The notes beneath the pieces were generated by a model. That model was not told the DNA's origin. It ran no database searches and saw only the letters and a list, made by a program, of their open reading frames with translations. Both the position numbers and the translations under genes were made by a program. A stretch of 64,000 nt of DNA from Candidatus Mediterraneibacter quadrami (GTDB taxonomy: Bacteria > Bacillota > Clostridia > Lachnospirales > Lachnospiraceae), in assembly GCA_019120575.1 (NCBI GenBank), contig DWUU01000022.1:40244-104243 (forward strand), read 5' to 3'. Positions 1 through 10,165 of the stretch are shown here, in pieces. Position 1 is the first letter of the stretch. Each line of letters opens with the position of its first letter.

Positions 1-759
1 CACTTTATACGGGGAGAGTTCTCTGATCCGCTTCTCCCATACCTCGTCCGGCTCGCCCATGGATACCCACACATCCGTGTAGATGACGTCGGCGTCTTTC
101 GTTCCTTCTTTTACGTCGCTGGTCAGCGTGATCGTGGAACCGGATGCCTTTGCATACTCCTCGCACTGGGCCACCAGCTCCGGGTTCGGGAAATACTCTT
201 CTGTCGTGCACGCCACGAAATCAAGTCCCAGTTTGGAGCATGCCACCATCAGGGAATTGCCCATGTTGTAGCGGGCGTCTCCCATATAGACCAGTTTCAG
301 TCCTTTCAGCGTCCCGAAGTTCTCACGGATAGTCAGCATATCGGCCAGCATCTGGGTCGGGTGGTATTCATTCGTCAGGCCGTTCCACACCGGCACGCCG
401 GCATATTTCGCCAGTTCTTCCACAAGTTCCTGGCCGAAGCCGCGGTACTCGATGCCGTCAAACATCCGGCCAAGCACGCGGGCGGTATCCTCGATGCTCT
501 CCTTCTTGCCGATCTGGGAGCCCGTCGGGCCGAGATAGGTCGTGCCCATGCCCATGTCATGCGCCGCCACTTCAAATGCACAGCGGGTCCTGGTACTGTC
601 TTTCTCAAAGATCAGCGCCACATTTTTCCCATGCCAGTTGTCCACCGGCTCGCCGTTTTTCTTTTTTGCCTTTACTTCCGCCGAAAGGTCGATCAGGTAA
701 GTGATCTCCTCCGGTGTAAAATCTTTTAATGTAAGAAAATTACGTCCTTTTAAATTCAT
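1..759 (-). CDS. argF: ornithine carbamoyltransferase, C-terminus cut by window edge
   Basis: Reverse-strand translation starts [26 protein letters not shown] and contains [19 protein letters not shown], matching the carbamoyl-phosphate binding STRTR motif. No stop in window, so absent from the ORF track. Confidence 0.93.
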   Translation of the reverse strand, partial: MNLKGRNFLTLKDFTPEEITYLIDLSAEVKAKKKNGEPVDNWHGKNVALIFEKDSTRTRCAFEVAAHDMGMGTTYLGPTGSQIGKKESIEDTARVLGRMFDGIEYRGFGQELVEELAKYAGVPVWNGLTNEYHPTQMLADMLTIRENFGTLKGLKLVYMGDARYNMGNSLMVACSKLGLDFVACTTEEYFPNPELVAQCEEYAKASGSTITLTSDVKEGTKDADVIYTDVWVSMGEPDEVWEKRIRELSPYKV

Positions 760-850
760 GATCTTATCCCTCGCTCTTCTGTATGAAACATGATTTATTA
801 TACATTCCCGCTTACGGGAAATGCAATACCCGCGCATATATTTTCATATA

Positions 851-884
851 AAAAGACAGAGCCAGCTTCCATGCTCTGTCTTTT
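851..884 (-). terminator. intrinsic terminator-like hairpin
   Basis: AAAAGACAGAGC-N10-GCTCTGTCTTTT just downstream of trmH. Confidence 0.7.
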
Positions 885-892
885 GTTCCGAT

Positions 893-1696
893 CTATTTTC
901 TTCTCTGCCTGCCCGCTTCAAACATCAGAACGGCCGCTGCCACCGCAGCGTTCAGCGATTCCGCTCTCCCGCACATGGGGATCAGGATCCGCCGGTCCGC
1001 GCATGCGGCCACTTCGTCCCGCAACCCGTTCCCCTCATTCCCAATGAGGAACGCGCAGCCGGTTGTATAATCCTCCTCATCATATGCGCGTTCACCGGCG
1101 AGATGCGCGGCATAGACGAGGATCCCTTCCTTCTTCAGCTCACCGATGGCACCCGGCAGGTCCTCCACATAAAGGAACGGCATCCTGAGCACCGCGCCCA
1201 TGGTGGAGCGCACCACCTTCGGGTTATAAATATCCACGCAGTCACTGCTCAGAATGATCCCGGTCACCCCTGCCGCCTCCGCGGTGCGGAAAATGGTCCC
1301 GAGGTTGCCCGGGTCCTGCAAATTATCCAGTACGAGCACATGGGCTTTCGCCGGCTCTGCGCCGAGGATATCCGGCATGCGGTAGTCTCTGCGTTCCACG
1401 ACCGCCAGGATCCCCTGGGGCGTCTTCGTCCCGGACACATGGTCGAATACCGGGTCCGCCAGGATCTCCGTCAGCCCGGCCCTTTTAAGCCCTTCCGCTT
1501 CCGCCGCATTTTTCTTCGCATAACTTTCCGACAGGTAGATCTTCCGGATCTTCCCCTGCCATGCAGGATCAGCCGTCAGTTCCCCCGCCATCCGCGGTCC
1601 TTCTATCAGAAATACGCCCGCTTCGTCTCTTGCCCGGCTTTTTTTCATCAGCCGGACCAGTTCTTTCACCTGCGCGTTGGCTGTACTTGTGATCAT
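893..1696 (-). CDS. TrmH/SpoU family RNA 2'-O-ribose methyltransferase
   Basis: SpoU motifs LVLDNLQDPGNLGTIFRTAEAAG, IGNEGNGL and ESLNAAVAAAVLMFE. Confidence 0.92.
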   Translation of the reverse strand: MITSTANAQVKELVRLMKKSRARDEAGVFLIEGPRMAGELTADPAWQGKIRKIYLSESYAKKNAAEAEGLKRAGLTEILADPVFDHVSGTKTPQGILAVVERRDYRMPDILGAEPAKAHVLVLDNLQDPGNLGTIFRTAEAAGVTGIILSSDCVDIYNPKVVRSTMGAVLRMPFLYVEDLPGAIGELKKEGILVYAAHLAGERAYDEEDYTTGCAFLIGNEGNGLRDEVAACADRRILIPMCGRAESLNAAVAAAVLMFEAGRQRRK

Positions 1697-2358
1697 CAGC
1701 GTTTACCTTTCCTTGCATCAAACTTCTGCAGAATATCATTTGCTCCGATCATGATCAGGATGGCGTTCTCCGGCAGCGGCTCCATCGGGTCAAATGTAAC
1801 GTCAACCTGTTTGTTGATGATAATGCCGACCACGTTGATGCCGAAGCGTTCACGAACGCGGAGCTCCGCAAGACATTTGCCCTGCCACGGTTCCGGCACG
1901 ACCGCTTCGACCATGCTGTAATCGTCGGACAGCTCGATCCAGTCGGAAAATTCCTTTGCCACCAGGTTCTTCGCCACGCGGCTGCCCATCTCGATCTCCG
2001 GATATACGACCGCGTCCGCACCCACTTTCTTCAGGATCGTGCCCTGAAGCTTATCTTTTGCCTTCGCCAGCACCTTTGGGATTCCCATGTCCTTGCAGAG
2101 CATGGTCGCCATAATGCTCGCCTCAAAGTTCTCGGAAACGGCCACGACCGCTCCGTCCAGATTCCTTCCGCCCAGCGCTTCCAGCGCCTCCGGGTCGGAT
2201 ACGTCCGCCTTCAGTGCGTAAGACACCTCCTCTGAGATCTCCTGGATCTTCTCAGCGGAATCATCCACCACCAGCACATCCGCGCCCATCTTCTCCAGTG
2301 TCAGCGCCACGCTCCATCCGAAGCTTCCCAGTCCAAGTACTGCAAATTGTTTACTCAT
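1696..2358 (-). CDS. ktrA: KtrA/TrkA-family potassium uptake regulator (RCK_N/RCK_C)
   Basis: Rossmann start MSKQFAVLGLGSFGWSVALTLEKMGADVLVVD; adjacent to the TrkH-family channel. Confidence 0.9.
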   Translation of the reverse strand: MSKQFAVLGLGSFGWSVALTLEKMGADVLVVDDSAEKIQEISEEVSYALKADVSDPEALEALGGRNLDGAVVAVSENFEASIMATMLCKDMGIPKVLAKAKDKLQGTILKKVGADAVVYPEIEMGSRVAKNLVAKEFSDWIELSDDYSMVEAVVPEPWQGKCLAELRVRERFGINVVGIIINKQVDVTFDPMEPLPENAILIMIGANDILQKFDARKGKR

Positions 2359-2423
2359 TTTTCTGTTCTCCTGTTTTTATTATTGTTATTATAAAGAACC
2401 ATTTCTTTTCAAATGCATCACGT

Positions 2424-3809
2424 TTAGCCGAGCATAACCTTCTTCTCCGGCAGTTCGCGGAACTGAGCGCTCCTGTGCGATTTGCCGGCAAACACAAGGG
2501 CCATGGTCATCGGTCCGATACGACCCACATACATGAGGATCATAAGCACCACATGGCTCGCCCGCGTAAGGTGCGGCGTCAGGTCCGCCGAAAGCCCGAC
2601 TGTACCGATCGCCGAGGAGGCTTCGTACATCAGGTTCAGGAACTCGGCCTGCGGATCGAAGATCGACATGGCCGCAACCGCTGTCAGCCAGAATGTAAAG
2701 GTGATCATCGTGATCGTCAGCGCCGACCGGATGCTTTCCATCGCCAGTTTCCGGCCAAAACATTCCGTATCCTTATGCCCTCTCAGGACCGAGATGACGG
2801 TCAGGGCAACCAGCGCGAAGGTGGTCGTTTTGATACCGCCCGCCGTACCCGCCGGGGAACCTCCGATAAACATCAGGATACAGCCCAGCAGCCGGGAGCT
2901 CTCCGTCAGCCCCGACTGGGACACGGATGCAAATCCCGCCGTACGCGTGGTCACCGACTGGAACGCGGAAGCCAGCACCTTCTCCGGTACGCTTAAGTCC
3001 GCCATGGTCTCCGGGTTATTGAACTCCAGCAGGAAATACCCAAGCGTACCGCCCAGGATCAGAACCGCCGTCATGAGCAGGACGATCTTGCTCTGAAGAC
3101 CGAGCCTTGTGAAGATCCTTCGTTTCGCGCCGCTCTCACCCGCACCTTTCTTCGCCGTCACGAAGATGTCATGCCACACCGGGAATCCGAGACCGCCCAT
3201 CACGATCAAAAACATGGTCGTCAGGCTCACCAGCGGCGAATCCACATACTGCATAAAGCTGGTGGAACCGATAATGTCGATCCCGGCGTTGCAGAAACCG
3301 GAGATGGAATGAAACACCCCGTACCAGATCCCTTTTGCAAGACCGAACTCCGGCACAAATTTAATTGAAAAAAGAACTGCTCCGATCCCTTCCACGATAA
3401 ACGTTCCCCGGATAATCCGGATGATGAACTTCACCAGCCCGGAAAGCGTATCGAGCCCGTAGGCCTCCTGGATCAGCACCCTGCTCTTCATGGAGATCTT
3501 CTTGCCAAGCAGCAGGAAGAAAAGCACCGTGCAGGCGATCACCCCCAGACCTCCGATCTGGATGAGAAGCATAACCACGATCTGTCCGGCCAGCGTAAAC
3601 TGTTCCGCCGGAATGACTGTAACCAGTCCGGTCACACACACGGATGTGACAGATGTAAAAAGCGCATCGATAAATGCAATCGGCTGCCGGTTGCAGAATG
3701 GCAGCCACAGGATAAAGCCGCCCAGAAAAATCACCCCGAAGAATCCGAGCGCCACGATCTGCATCGTGTTCAGCCGCACTCTTCTGGGGCTTTTATCTCT
3801 CCTGTCCAT
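2424..3809 (-). CDS. ktrB: KtrB/TrkH-family potassium transporter
   Basis: Multi-TM protein with TSVTSVCVTGL, TRTAGF and GGSPAGTAGGIKTTTF selectivity-filter motifs; start set at MDRRDKSP with upstream GGAGG. Confidence 0.92.
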   Translation of the reverse strand: MDRRDKSPRRVRLNTMQIVALGFFGVIFLGGFILWLPFCNRQPIAFIDALFTSVTSVCVTGLVTVIPAEQFTLAGQIVVMLLIQIGGLGVIACTVLFFLLLGKKISMKSRVLIQEAYGLDTLSGLVKFIIRIIRGTFIVEGIGAVLFSIKFVPEFGLAKGIWYGVFHSISGFCNAGIDIIGSTSFMQYVDSPLVSLTTMFLIVMGGLGFPVWHDIFVTAKKGAGESGAKRRIFTRLGLQSKIVLLMTAVLILGGTLGYFLLEFNNPETMADLSVPEKVLASAFQSVTTRTAGFASVSQSGLTESSRLLGCILMFIGGSPAGTAGGIKTTTFALVALTVISVLRGHKDTECFGRKLAMESIRSALTITMITFTFWLTAVAAMSIFDPQAEFLNLMYEASSAIGTVGLSADLTPHLTRASHVVLMILMYVGRIGPMTMALVFAGKSHRSAQFRELPEKKVMLG

Positions 3810-3995
3810 AATATCCTCCCAATTCAAGAAAACGAATGTACTGACATCCGTTTCGCATTGCATTGCTATATTAGCACAGGGTTATGAAATATTCAATTTA
3901 CTAAACACATTATAAACGGTTTTCAGCGATTTCTTTGCAACTTCTTAACTCCCCGCCTGACCCGGATCTGTTCCGGCACAGGGATCCGGATTCCG

Positions 3996-4217
3996 CTAAT
4001 AGACCTTCTCTATCTCTCCCGTGATCCCGTACTCTTCGCGGAAAACCGCCAGATCTGCATCGTTCCGGATCAGCATGACCTCCTCAAACTTCCCGTCGTC
4101 AAAGTGTCGGAAGCCCGCCACCTGCTCCCCGGTGCAGATGCTGCAGCGGAGGACCGGACGGCAGACGGACGGATCATACTGTCTGGATGATGACATTTTC
4201 TTCTTACGGTGAAACAT
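3996..4217 (-). CDS. conserved small hypothetical protein
   Basis: 73-aa ORF with RBS, in the same orientation as the neighbouring small Cys-rich ORF. Confidence 0.55.
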   Translation of the reverse strand: MFHRKKKMSSSRQYDPSVCRPVLRCSICTGEQVAGFRHFDDGKFEEVMLIRNDADLAVFREEYGITGEIEKVY

Positions 4218-4231
4218 GATGGCCTCCTGTT

Positions 4232-4426
4232 CTACATCTGCTTCCGCACAACCGCGTATTCATCCCCGTTCCTGTAATACGGGCACTGATAATATCGGTC
4301 TGACATAATCCTCACATAATCATCTTCATCCATATTCATATCGCACAGATATGCGCCATACTCATCATCATATACATAAAAAGCGCATGTCTCGCAGCTT
4401 ACCCGTTCTTTCTTCTTCAATTTCAA
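4232..4426 (-). CDS. small Cys-rich protein (DUF6472-like)
   Basis: MKLKKKERVSCETCAFYVYDDEYGAYLCDMNMDEDDY..YQCPYY; AAGGAG RBS. Confidence 0.65.
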   Translation of the reverse strand: MKLKKKERVSCETCAFYVYDDEYGAYLCDMNMDEDDYVRIMSDRYYQCPYYRNGDEYAVVRKQM

Positions 4427-4455
4427 ATGCTCCTTGTTTCTTACTCTTGCAGAGT

Positions 4456-4850
4456 ATTATACCACGTGCGCAGAGAAGGAAGCGCTGCGAAGCAGCATTT
4501 ACTTCTCAAGCCGTGGCTTGCCGGTATAATCTCCGCGCAGCGGAGCAGCCCGGGACCGGGCTGGATTACACGTATGTGCAACCATTATACCACGTGCGCA
4601 GAGAAGGAAGCGCTGCGAAGCAGCATTTACTTCTCAAGCCGTGGCTTGCCGGTATAATCTCCGCGCAGCGGAGCAGCCCGGGACCGGGCTGGATTGCACG
4701 TATGTGCAACCATTATACCACGTGCGCAGAGAAGGAAGCGCTGCGAAGCAGCATTTACTTCTCAAGCCGTGGCTTGCTGGTATAATCTCCGCGCAGCGGA
4801 GCAGCCCGGGACCGGGCTGGATTGCACGTATGTGCAATCATTATACCACG
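4456..4850. repeat. three tandem copies of a 128-bp unit plus an 11-bp partial fourth
   Basis: ATTATACCACG recurs at 4456, 4584, 4712 and 4840 (period exactly 128); units nearly identical. Confidence 0.97.
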
Positions 4851-4943
4851 CGCTGTGTATATTTAGCGAACAAAATGCAAAACCTATCTCCAGCACTTTC
4901 CTGTGCTAAAACATAAATTTCCAAAATCTCAAGGAGGATCACC

Positions 4944-5375
4944 ATGGACGAACAGACCAGAAAACTGCTGGAAGAATGCTGCTCCGGCTGCCGGATGGCC
5001 ATTGAGAGCTTCAGGCAGGTACAGGAATATGTAAAGGACACCGGCTTAAAGCAGCTGATCCACACTTACACGGAGAAGCACTGTCAGCTGGAGGAAGAGG
5101 CCGCCTCTCTCCTGAAGGAATCCGGCAATCCGGAGAAATCTCCGGGCATTATGGCAAGCGCCATGTCGCACTTTACCACGGATATTAAACTTACGCTGAA
5201 CAGTGACAATACACAGATCGCCAAACTGCTCATCGACGGATGCGCCATGGGCATCAAGACGCTCGGGGAGAAATCCCACCAGTACGGCCAGGCCGATAAA
5301 AAGGCGGTCAGCCTGACAGACCGGATCATCCGCACCGAGGAAGATCTGATGAAAAAGCTGAAAGATTTTCTGTAA
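4944..5375 (+). CDS. ferritin-like/DUF2383-like four-helix protein
   Basis: 143-aa helical ORF with AGGAGG RBS; MDEQTRKLLEECCSGCRMAIESFRQVQEYVKD. Confidence 0.6.
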   Translation: MDEQTRKLLEECCSGCRMAIESFRQVQEYVKDTGLKQLIHTYTEKHCQLEEEAASLLKESGNPEKSPGIMASAMSHFTTDIKLTLNSDNTQIAKLLIDGCAMGIKTLGEKSHQYGQADKKAVSLTDRIIRTEEDLMKKLKDFL

Positions 5376-5435
5376 TATTGTATTTCCCGCTCCTTTTCAT
5401 GTATAATGTGCAGGAAGAAAAGGAGTATCGGAATT

Positions 5436-6131
5436 ATGCTGAGATCATATATCGCTTTCGATGTGGAGACAACGGGGCTCAATCCCCAGGAAAATGAGAT
5501 CATAGAGATCGGCGCTTTGAAGGTGCGCGACGGCAGAGTGGCCGAACGGTTCATGGAATTCATCAGACCGTCCGCGCCCCTCGCCCCCGCCATCACAAAC
5601 CTCACCGGCATCACCGATGAAATGGTCGCCGGCGCCCGGCCAAGGTGCAGCGTCATTGCGGATTTTCTTGATTTCTGCGAGGATGACGTGCTGATCGGGC
5701 ACAATGTCATTTTTGATTACAGCTTTATGAAATGCAGCGCCTCCGCAGAAAATCTTCCCTTCGAAAAATCCGGCATCGATACGCTGAAGATCGCCCAGAA
5801 AGTACACAAAGATCTTCCCTCCAAAAGCCTGGGCAGCCTGTGCGACTATTATCATATCGAAAACAGATCCGCCCACCGGGCTTATCACGATGCCCTGGCC
5901 ACAGCCAAACTGTACCAGACGCTGGCCCATCACTTCGAGGAGAAGGACCCGAAGCTCTTTAAGCCTGTCCAGCTTACATATAAGATAAAGAAGCCCCAGC
6001 CCGCCACGCCCAAACAGCTCACGCTGCTGGACAACCTGATCCGCAAAACAAAAACTGAAGTCATATGGGATGCAAAGACGCTTACGAGGAGCGAGGCATC
6101 ACGGATCATTGACCGGCTTCTGAAAAAGTAA
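5436..6131 (+). CDS. DEDD 3'-5' exonuclease (DnaQ/PolC epsilon-like)
   Basis: YIAFDVETTGLNPQENEIIEIGAL (ExoI), IGHNVIFDYSFM (ExoII), HRAYHDALATAKLYQ (ExoIII). Confidence 0.93.
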   Translation: MLRSYIAFDVETTGLNPQENEIIEIGALKVRDGRVAERFMEFIRPSAPLAPAITNLTGITDEMVAGARPRCSVIADFLDFCEDDVLIGHNVIFDYSFMKCSASAENLPFEKSGIDTLKIAQKVHKDLPSKSLGSLCDYYHIENRSAHRAYHDALATAKLYQTLAHHFEEKDPKLFKPVQLTYKIKKPQPATPKQLTLLDNLIRKTKTEVIWDAKTLTRSEASRIIDRLLKK

Positions 6132-6141
6132 CATAATAATC

Positions 6142-6170
6142 GAGCCCTGCATGGATTCCATGCGGGGCTC
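6142..6170. terminator. bidirectional terminator between the exonuclease gene and pheT
   Basis: GAGCCCTGCATGG ATT CCATGCGGGGCTC followed by ATTTTATT. Confidence 0.75.
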
Positions 6171-6192
6171 ATTTTATTAATCAACCTATATT

Positions 6193-8637
6193 TTACTGTG
6201 TTCTCAGTTCTGCGTTCATCTTCTTGCCAAGCTTCTTCATCACCTGGTTTGCCGCGCTCTCGATCTCCTGGGAAGTCAGTGTCTTCTCATCGGATCCGAT
6301 GGTCAGCCTGATGGTCACGGATTTCTTGTCAGCCGGGATCTGTTTTCCTCTGTATTCATCTACAAAGGAAGCATCCTTAAGAAGCGCGCTTGCTTTCTTC
6401 TTACCCATGATCGCATCGTAAATGTCATGCCATGCCGCATCTGTGTCAAAGAGCATCGAGATATCGTAATCTGTCTCCGGATACTCGGCAAGATGCGTAA
6501 ACTTATTTGTTCTGGATTTGAGCGGTTTCAGCTTCGTTGCATCCATCTCAAACAGCATGACAGAAAGATTCTTGATGCCGCATTCCATGGAAACTTTCTT
6601 TGCGACCAGACCCATATCTCCGATCTTCTCATCGCCCAGATAAATGTTCAGCCATACCACATTGTCCGCCCATACCGGCTTCTCTTCTTTTCTGAACTCA
6701 CAGGCTTCCATGTGCGTATACCGCGGCATATTTTCAAGGACGCCTTTGGCCTCTCTGAACAGCCTGTTCACGTCCTTAACACTGCTTGCGAAAGCTGCGC
6801 CGATGTGTCTGCGCTGCTCCGGAAGAGACTCCGTTGCATCATATACAGAAGTATAGTTCTTATCGAAGAATACCTGCGCCTCTTCAAAGATCGCAAAATC
6901 ATTGTAATAGCGCTCATTCTTCACGACAGCCTCGCACAGGTTCGGGAGCAGGGATGAACGGATATATCCCAGGTCCGGCGCCGGCGGGGTTGAAAGCCGC
7001 AGGATGCCGTCCGTGTTCTGAAGGACCGCATTTACGAATACATCATTCATCCACGGATAGGTGTAAATCTCCTGCATGCCGCAGCGGATGGCCAGATATT
7101 CCTTAATGCTCCTGACAAGGGTCTTGTCTTTCTGATTGATCGCGCCGGTAAATGAGGTTGTGAACTCGGTCGCATCGAAATTGTCATAGCCGTACATTCT
7201 GGCAACCTCTTCCATCACATCGTCCTTGATGGAAATGTCGCCGGTGGAACGCCAGGTCGGCGCGGTCACATGCATGTTGTCGCCGTCAATCTGCACGTCA
7301 AAGCCGAGCTTCTCAAGTTTGCCCTGGATCTCATCATTGGTCAGATGTTTTCCAAGCCGCTTCTCAAGCCATGCAAGGCTTACATCGATCTGCGCGCGCT
7401 CCAGTTTCTTCACATAGTTATCGCAGAATCCGGTCACTTTCAGTTCCGGATAGAGCTCTTTGAAATACTGCATGGAAAGGGCAAGCGCCTGGTCGCACCG
7501 CTCCGGATCAATGGCTTTCTCATATCTGGATGAAGCCTCGGTACGGGTGTCATAGCGAAGCGCCGTGCGGCGGATGCCTGCCGCTTCAAAGTTGGCAACC
7601 TCCAGGATCACCCGCTCTGTTTTCGGCAGGATCGAGTCTTTTGCCCCGCCCATCACGCCGGCAAGCGCAACCGGTCCTTCAGAGTCTGTGATCACCAGAT
7701 CGTCGTCGCAGAGCGTAAGTTCATTGTCATTTAACAGAAGAAGCTTCTCGCCCTCCGAAGCGTGCCTTACTAGAATGTGATCGGAAATATTGTCCGCGTC
7801 AAATGCATGGGTCGGGTTGCCCACCGCGAGCATGACATAGTTTGTAATATCCACAAGGGCGTTGATCGGACGCATGCCCGCTTTCCAGATCCGGTTCTGC
7901 ATCTGATACGGCGAAGGCTTTACACTGACGCCTGACATCTCCACGCCGATGTATCTCGTACATCGGTCCGGAGAATCGATCTCAACCCGGAAGTCAGACT
8001 GGACGTCCGTCTCAAACGGTTCGATCTTTTTAAGGGGCAGGTCGTAAAGCGCCGCGATCTCACGGGCGATGCCGTAATGTCCCCAGAGGTCCGGTCTGTT
8101 TGTCATTGATTTATTGTCAATCTCCAGAAGGACGTCGTTCATATCCAGCGCATCCGCCAGCGGCGTACCTGCCGGCACGTCAAAAGCAGACAGATCCAGG
8201 ATCTCCGCCTCCTGCTCTGCCGGGAAGAGTTCGCCCAGGCCGATCTCTTCGGAAGCGCAGATCATACCGTATGACTCCACGCCGCGGAGTTTGGAATTCT
8301 TGATCTCGACCGGCTCGCCTTCCCCGTGCCAGCGGACGATGGCGCCCGGGCAGGATACCGCGACACGCATGCCTTCTGTCAGGTTGATGCCGCCGCAGAC
8401 GATGTCTTTGATCTCGCCGTTTCCGATATCTACTTTGCACACTCTCAGTCTGTCCGCATTCGGATGCGGCTCGATCTTCTCGATCACTCCGACGATCATA
8501 TGGTCAAAACGGCGTGCAAGATATTCTACATCCTCCACTTCGACGGTGGACATGGTCAGGTCGTACGCCAGTTTTTTCAGGTCCGCATCTTCCGGGATAT
8601 TCACATAATCCTTGATCCATGATAATGATAACTTCAT
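6193..8637 (-). CDS. pheT: phenylalanine--tRNA ligase beta subunit
   Basis: MKLSLSWIKDYVNIPEDADLKKLAYDLTMS; tRNA-binding, B5 and FDX-ACB-like regions; next to pheS. Confidence 0.97.
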   Translation of the reverse strand: MKLSLSWIKDYVNIPEDADLKKLAYDLTMSTVEVEDVEYLARRFDHMIVGVIEKIEPHPNADRLRVCKVDIGNGEIKDIVCGGINLTEGMRVAVSCPGAIVRWHGEGEPVEIKNSKLRGVESYGMICASEEIGLGELFPAEQEAEILDLSAFDVPAGTPLADALDMNDVLLEIDNKSMTNRPDLWGHYGIAREIAALYDLPLKKIEPFETDVQSDFRVEIDSPDRCTRYIGVEMSGVSVKPSPYQMQNRIWKAGMRPINALVDITNYVMLAVGNPTHAFDADNISDHILVRHASEGEKLLLLNDNELTLCDDDLVITDSEGPVALAGVMGGAKDSILPKTERVILEVANFEAAGIRRTALRYDTRTEASSRYEKAIDPERCDQALALSMQYFKELYPELKVTGFCDNYVKKLERAQIDVSLAWLEKRLGKHLTNDEIQGKLEKLGFDVQIDGDNMHVTAPTWRSTGDISIKDDVMEEVARMYGYDNFDATEFTTSFTGAINQKDKTLVRSIKEYLAIRCGMQEIYTYPWMNDVFVNAVLQNTDGILRLSTPPAPDLGYIRSSLLPNLCEAVVKNERYYNDFAIFEEAQVFFDKNYTSVYDATESLPEQRRHIGAAFASSVKDVNRLFREAKGVLENMPRYTHMEACEFRKEEKPVWADNVVWLNIYLGDEKIGDMGLVAKKVSMECGIKNLSVMLFEMDATKLKPLKSRTNKFTHLAEYPETDYDISMLFDTDAAWHDIYDAIMGKKKASALLKDASFVDEYRGKQIPADKKSVTIRLTIGSDEKTLTSQEIESAANQVMKKLGKKMNAELRTQ

Positions 8638-8648
8638 TTTCTCTCTCC

Positions 8649-9686
8649 TTATCTAAACTGTTTCAGGAATCTCAAGTCCGCGCTGTGGAACAGCCGCACG
8701 TCATCCACGCCGTAGCGCATCATGACAAGTCTGTCCAGTCCGATATTTACATAGAATCCCGTATACTCGTCCGGATCCAGGCCTGCCGCCCTCAGTACAT
8801 TCGGGTGCGGCGAACCGCCCGGCATAACTTCGATCCAGCCCACGTGCTTGCATACGCTGCAGCCTTTGCCGCCGCACACCTGGCACTGCATGTCGATCTC
8901 AAATCCCGGCTCCACGAACGGGAAGAAACCGGAACGCATCCGCACCGGCACGTCCGTTCCGAACACCTTGCTGAGGATGCTCTTGATCAGGACTTTACCT
9001 GATGTAAATGTGATATCTTTGTCAACGATCAGCGCTTCATACTGGAAGAAGGCTCTCTCGTGATGGGCGTCGGTCGTCTCATTTCTGTAAACGCGTCCCG
9101 GATACACGAAACGGTACGGCGGTTTGTGCGTCTGCATATAGCGCACGCTTCCGCCTGTCAGGTGCGGGCGCAGGCAGAGCTTCTCATTGGTGCTGCCGCT
9201 GTCATGTCCTTCCAGCCAGTAGGTGTCCATGCTCTCGCGGGCCGGATGGTTCGGCGGGAAGTTCAGTTTATCAAAGGCATACATTTCGCTCGTGATCTCA
9301 TCTTCCTCAAAGATCTCAAATCCCATCGAGCGGAATGCATCGTTCAGGTCATAGCACATCTGTGTGATCGGATGCAGGCCGCCGCCGGACGGCAGGAGTC
9401 CCGGAACGGAGCAGTCAAAATCCGCAGACACTTCCGAAGCCTTGAGCTTCAACTCCACCCGCTTCTCATCGATCCGTTCCTTCACTTCATTCTTAGCCTG
9501 ATTCAGAAGTTTTCCCATCTCAGGACGAAGAGCCACATCCAGCGTCGGGATCTCTTTCATCAGAAGGCTCAACGCCCCCTGCTTCCCGATATACGCGCTC
9601 TTCACATTCTGCAGCTCGTTCTCACTCGCCGCTTCAGAAACCTTGTTTTTTGCTTCTGATAAAATACCGTTGATTTTATCTTTCAT
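8649..9686 (-). CDS. pheS: phenylalanine--tRNA ligase alpha subunit
   Basis: Class II aaRS motifs HPARESMDTYWL, RVYRNETTDAHHERAFFQYEAL, GLDRLVMMRYGVDDVR. Confidence 0.97.
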   Translation of the reverse strand: MKDKINGILSEAKNKVSEAASENELQNVKSAYIGKQGALSLLMKEIPTLDVALRPEMGKLLNQAKNEVKERIDEKRVELKLKASEVSADFDCSVPGLLPSGGGLHPITQMCYDLNDAFRSMGFEIFEEDEITSEMYAFDKLNFPPNHPARESMDTYWLEGHDSGSTNEKLCLRPHLTGGSVRYMQTHKPPYRFVYPGRVYRNETTDAHHERAFFQYEALIVDKDITFTSGKVLIKSILSKVFGTDVPVRMRSGFFPFVEPGFEIDMQCQVCGGKGCSVCKHVGWIEVMPGGSPHPNVLRAAGLDPDEYTGFYVNIGLDRLVMMRYGVDDVRLFHSADLRFLKQFR

Positions 9687-9727
9687 TACGCTTCTCCTTT
9701 CAATCCGTGTAAGGGGTTCCTGTAAAA

Positions 9728-9990
9728 TAAAAAACACCGCCACCTGTTATTTCACAAATAACAAGGGACGATGTTGATCGCGGTACCACCCTATTTCAGG
9801 ACAGATCCTCTGCCCTGCACTCTTCCATGTGCAATCTTCTGCTGCACGGGCATCCGGCTTAACGCACGGGGCTTTTCGCCGGAGAGCTCCTATACTGAAA
9901 CTTCGGGGAGATTCACGCAGGATGCTTTCAGCCGGTGACATCCTGTCTCTGATCCGCTACGCCTTCCTTACTCACGTATATTCACAGCTC
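9728..9990 (-). promoter_or_regulatory. T-box riboswitch (Phe) upstream of pheST
   Basis: Reverse strand contains canonical AGGGTGGTACCGCG plus a terminator hairpin ending in a U-tract; candidate specifier UUC in GAAGTTTCAGTA. Confidence 0.92.
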
Positions 9991-10049
9991 AAAAACATAA
10001 GTATTATTGCATATATTCTGTCATCTGTCAAATAAAGTCTTGCTCTCTA

Positions 10050-10098
10050 TTGACATTTATCTCTGGTGTATATATACTGTATATATAGATATATACAG
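10050..10098 (+). promoter_or_regulatory. sigma-A type promoter with overlapping palindromic operator candidate
   Basis: TTGACA (10050-10055), 17-bp spacer, TATACT (10073-10078); 22-nt near-perfect palindrome CTGTATATATAGATATATACAG at 10077-10098. Confidence 0.75.
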
Positions 10099-10165
10099 TT
10101 AAAATTCAACGCAACTAATAACATCAATACACATAACTCAATTACAAATGAAAGGAGGTCCCGCC

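Noticed and set aside
5-608. ORFs 5..211 and 375..608 on the minus strand
   Set aside because: Out-of-frame readings within the partial argF gene.
821-1921. 366-aa + strand ORF
   Set aside because: Antisense to trmH and ktrA; His/Arg/Pro-rich composition typical of the shadow frame of GC-rich genes.
4456-4850. CRISPR array
   Set aside because: The 128-bp units are contiguous with no unique spacers and no cas genes nearby.
4427-4916. Overlapping ORFs (76, 144, 91, 71, 67 aa) across the 128-bp repeats
   Set aside because: They are translations of the tandem repeat in several frames; repetitive peptide content is a by-product of the DNA repeat, with no RBS support.
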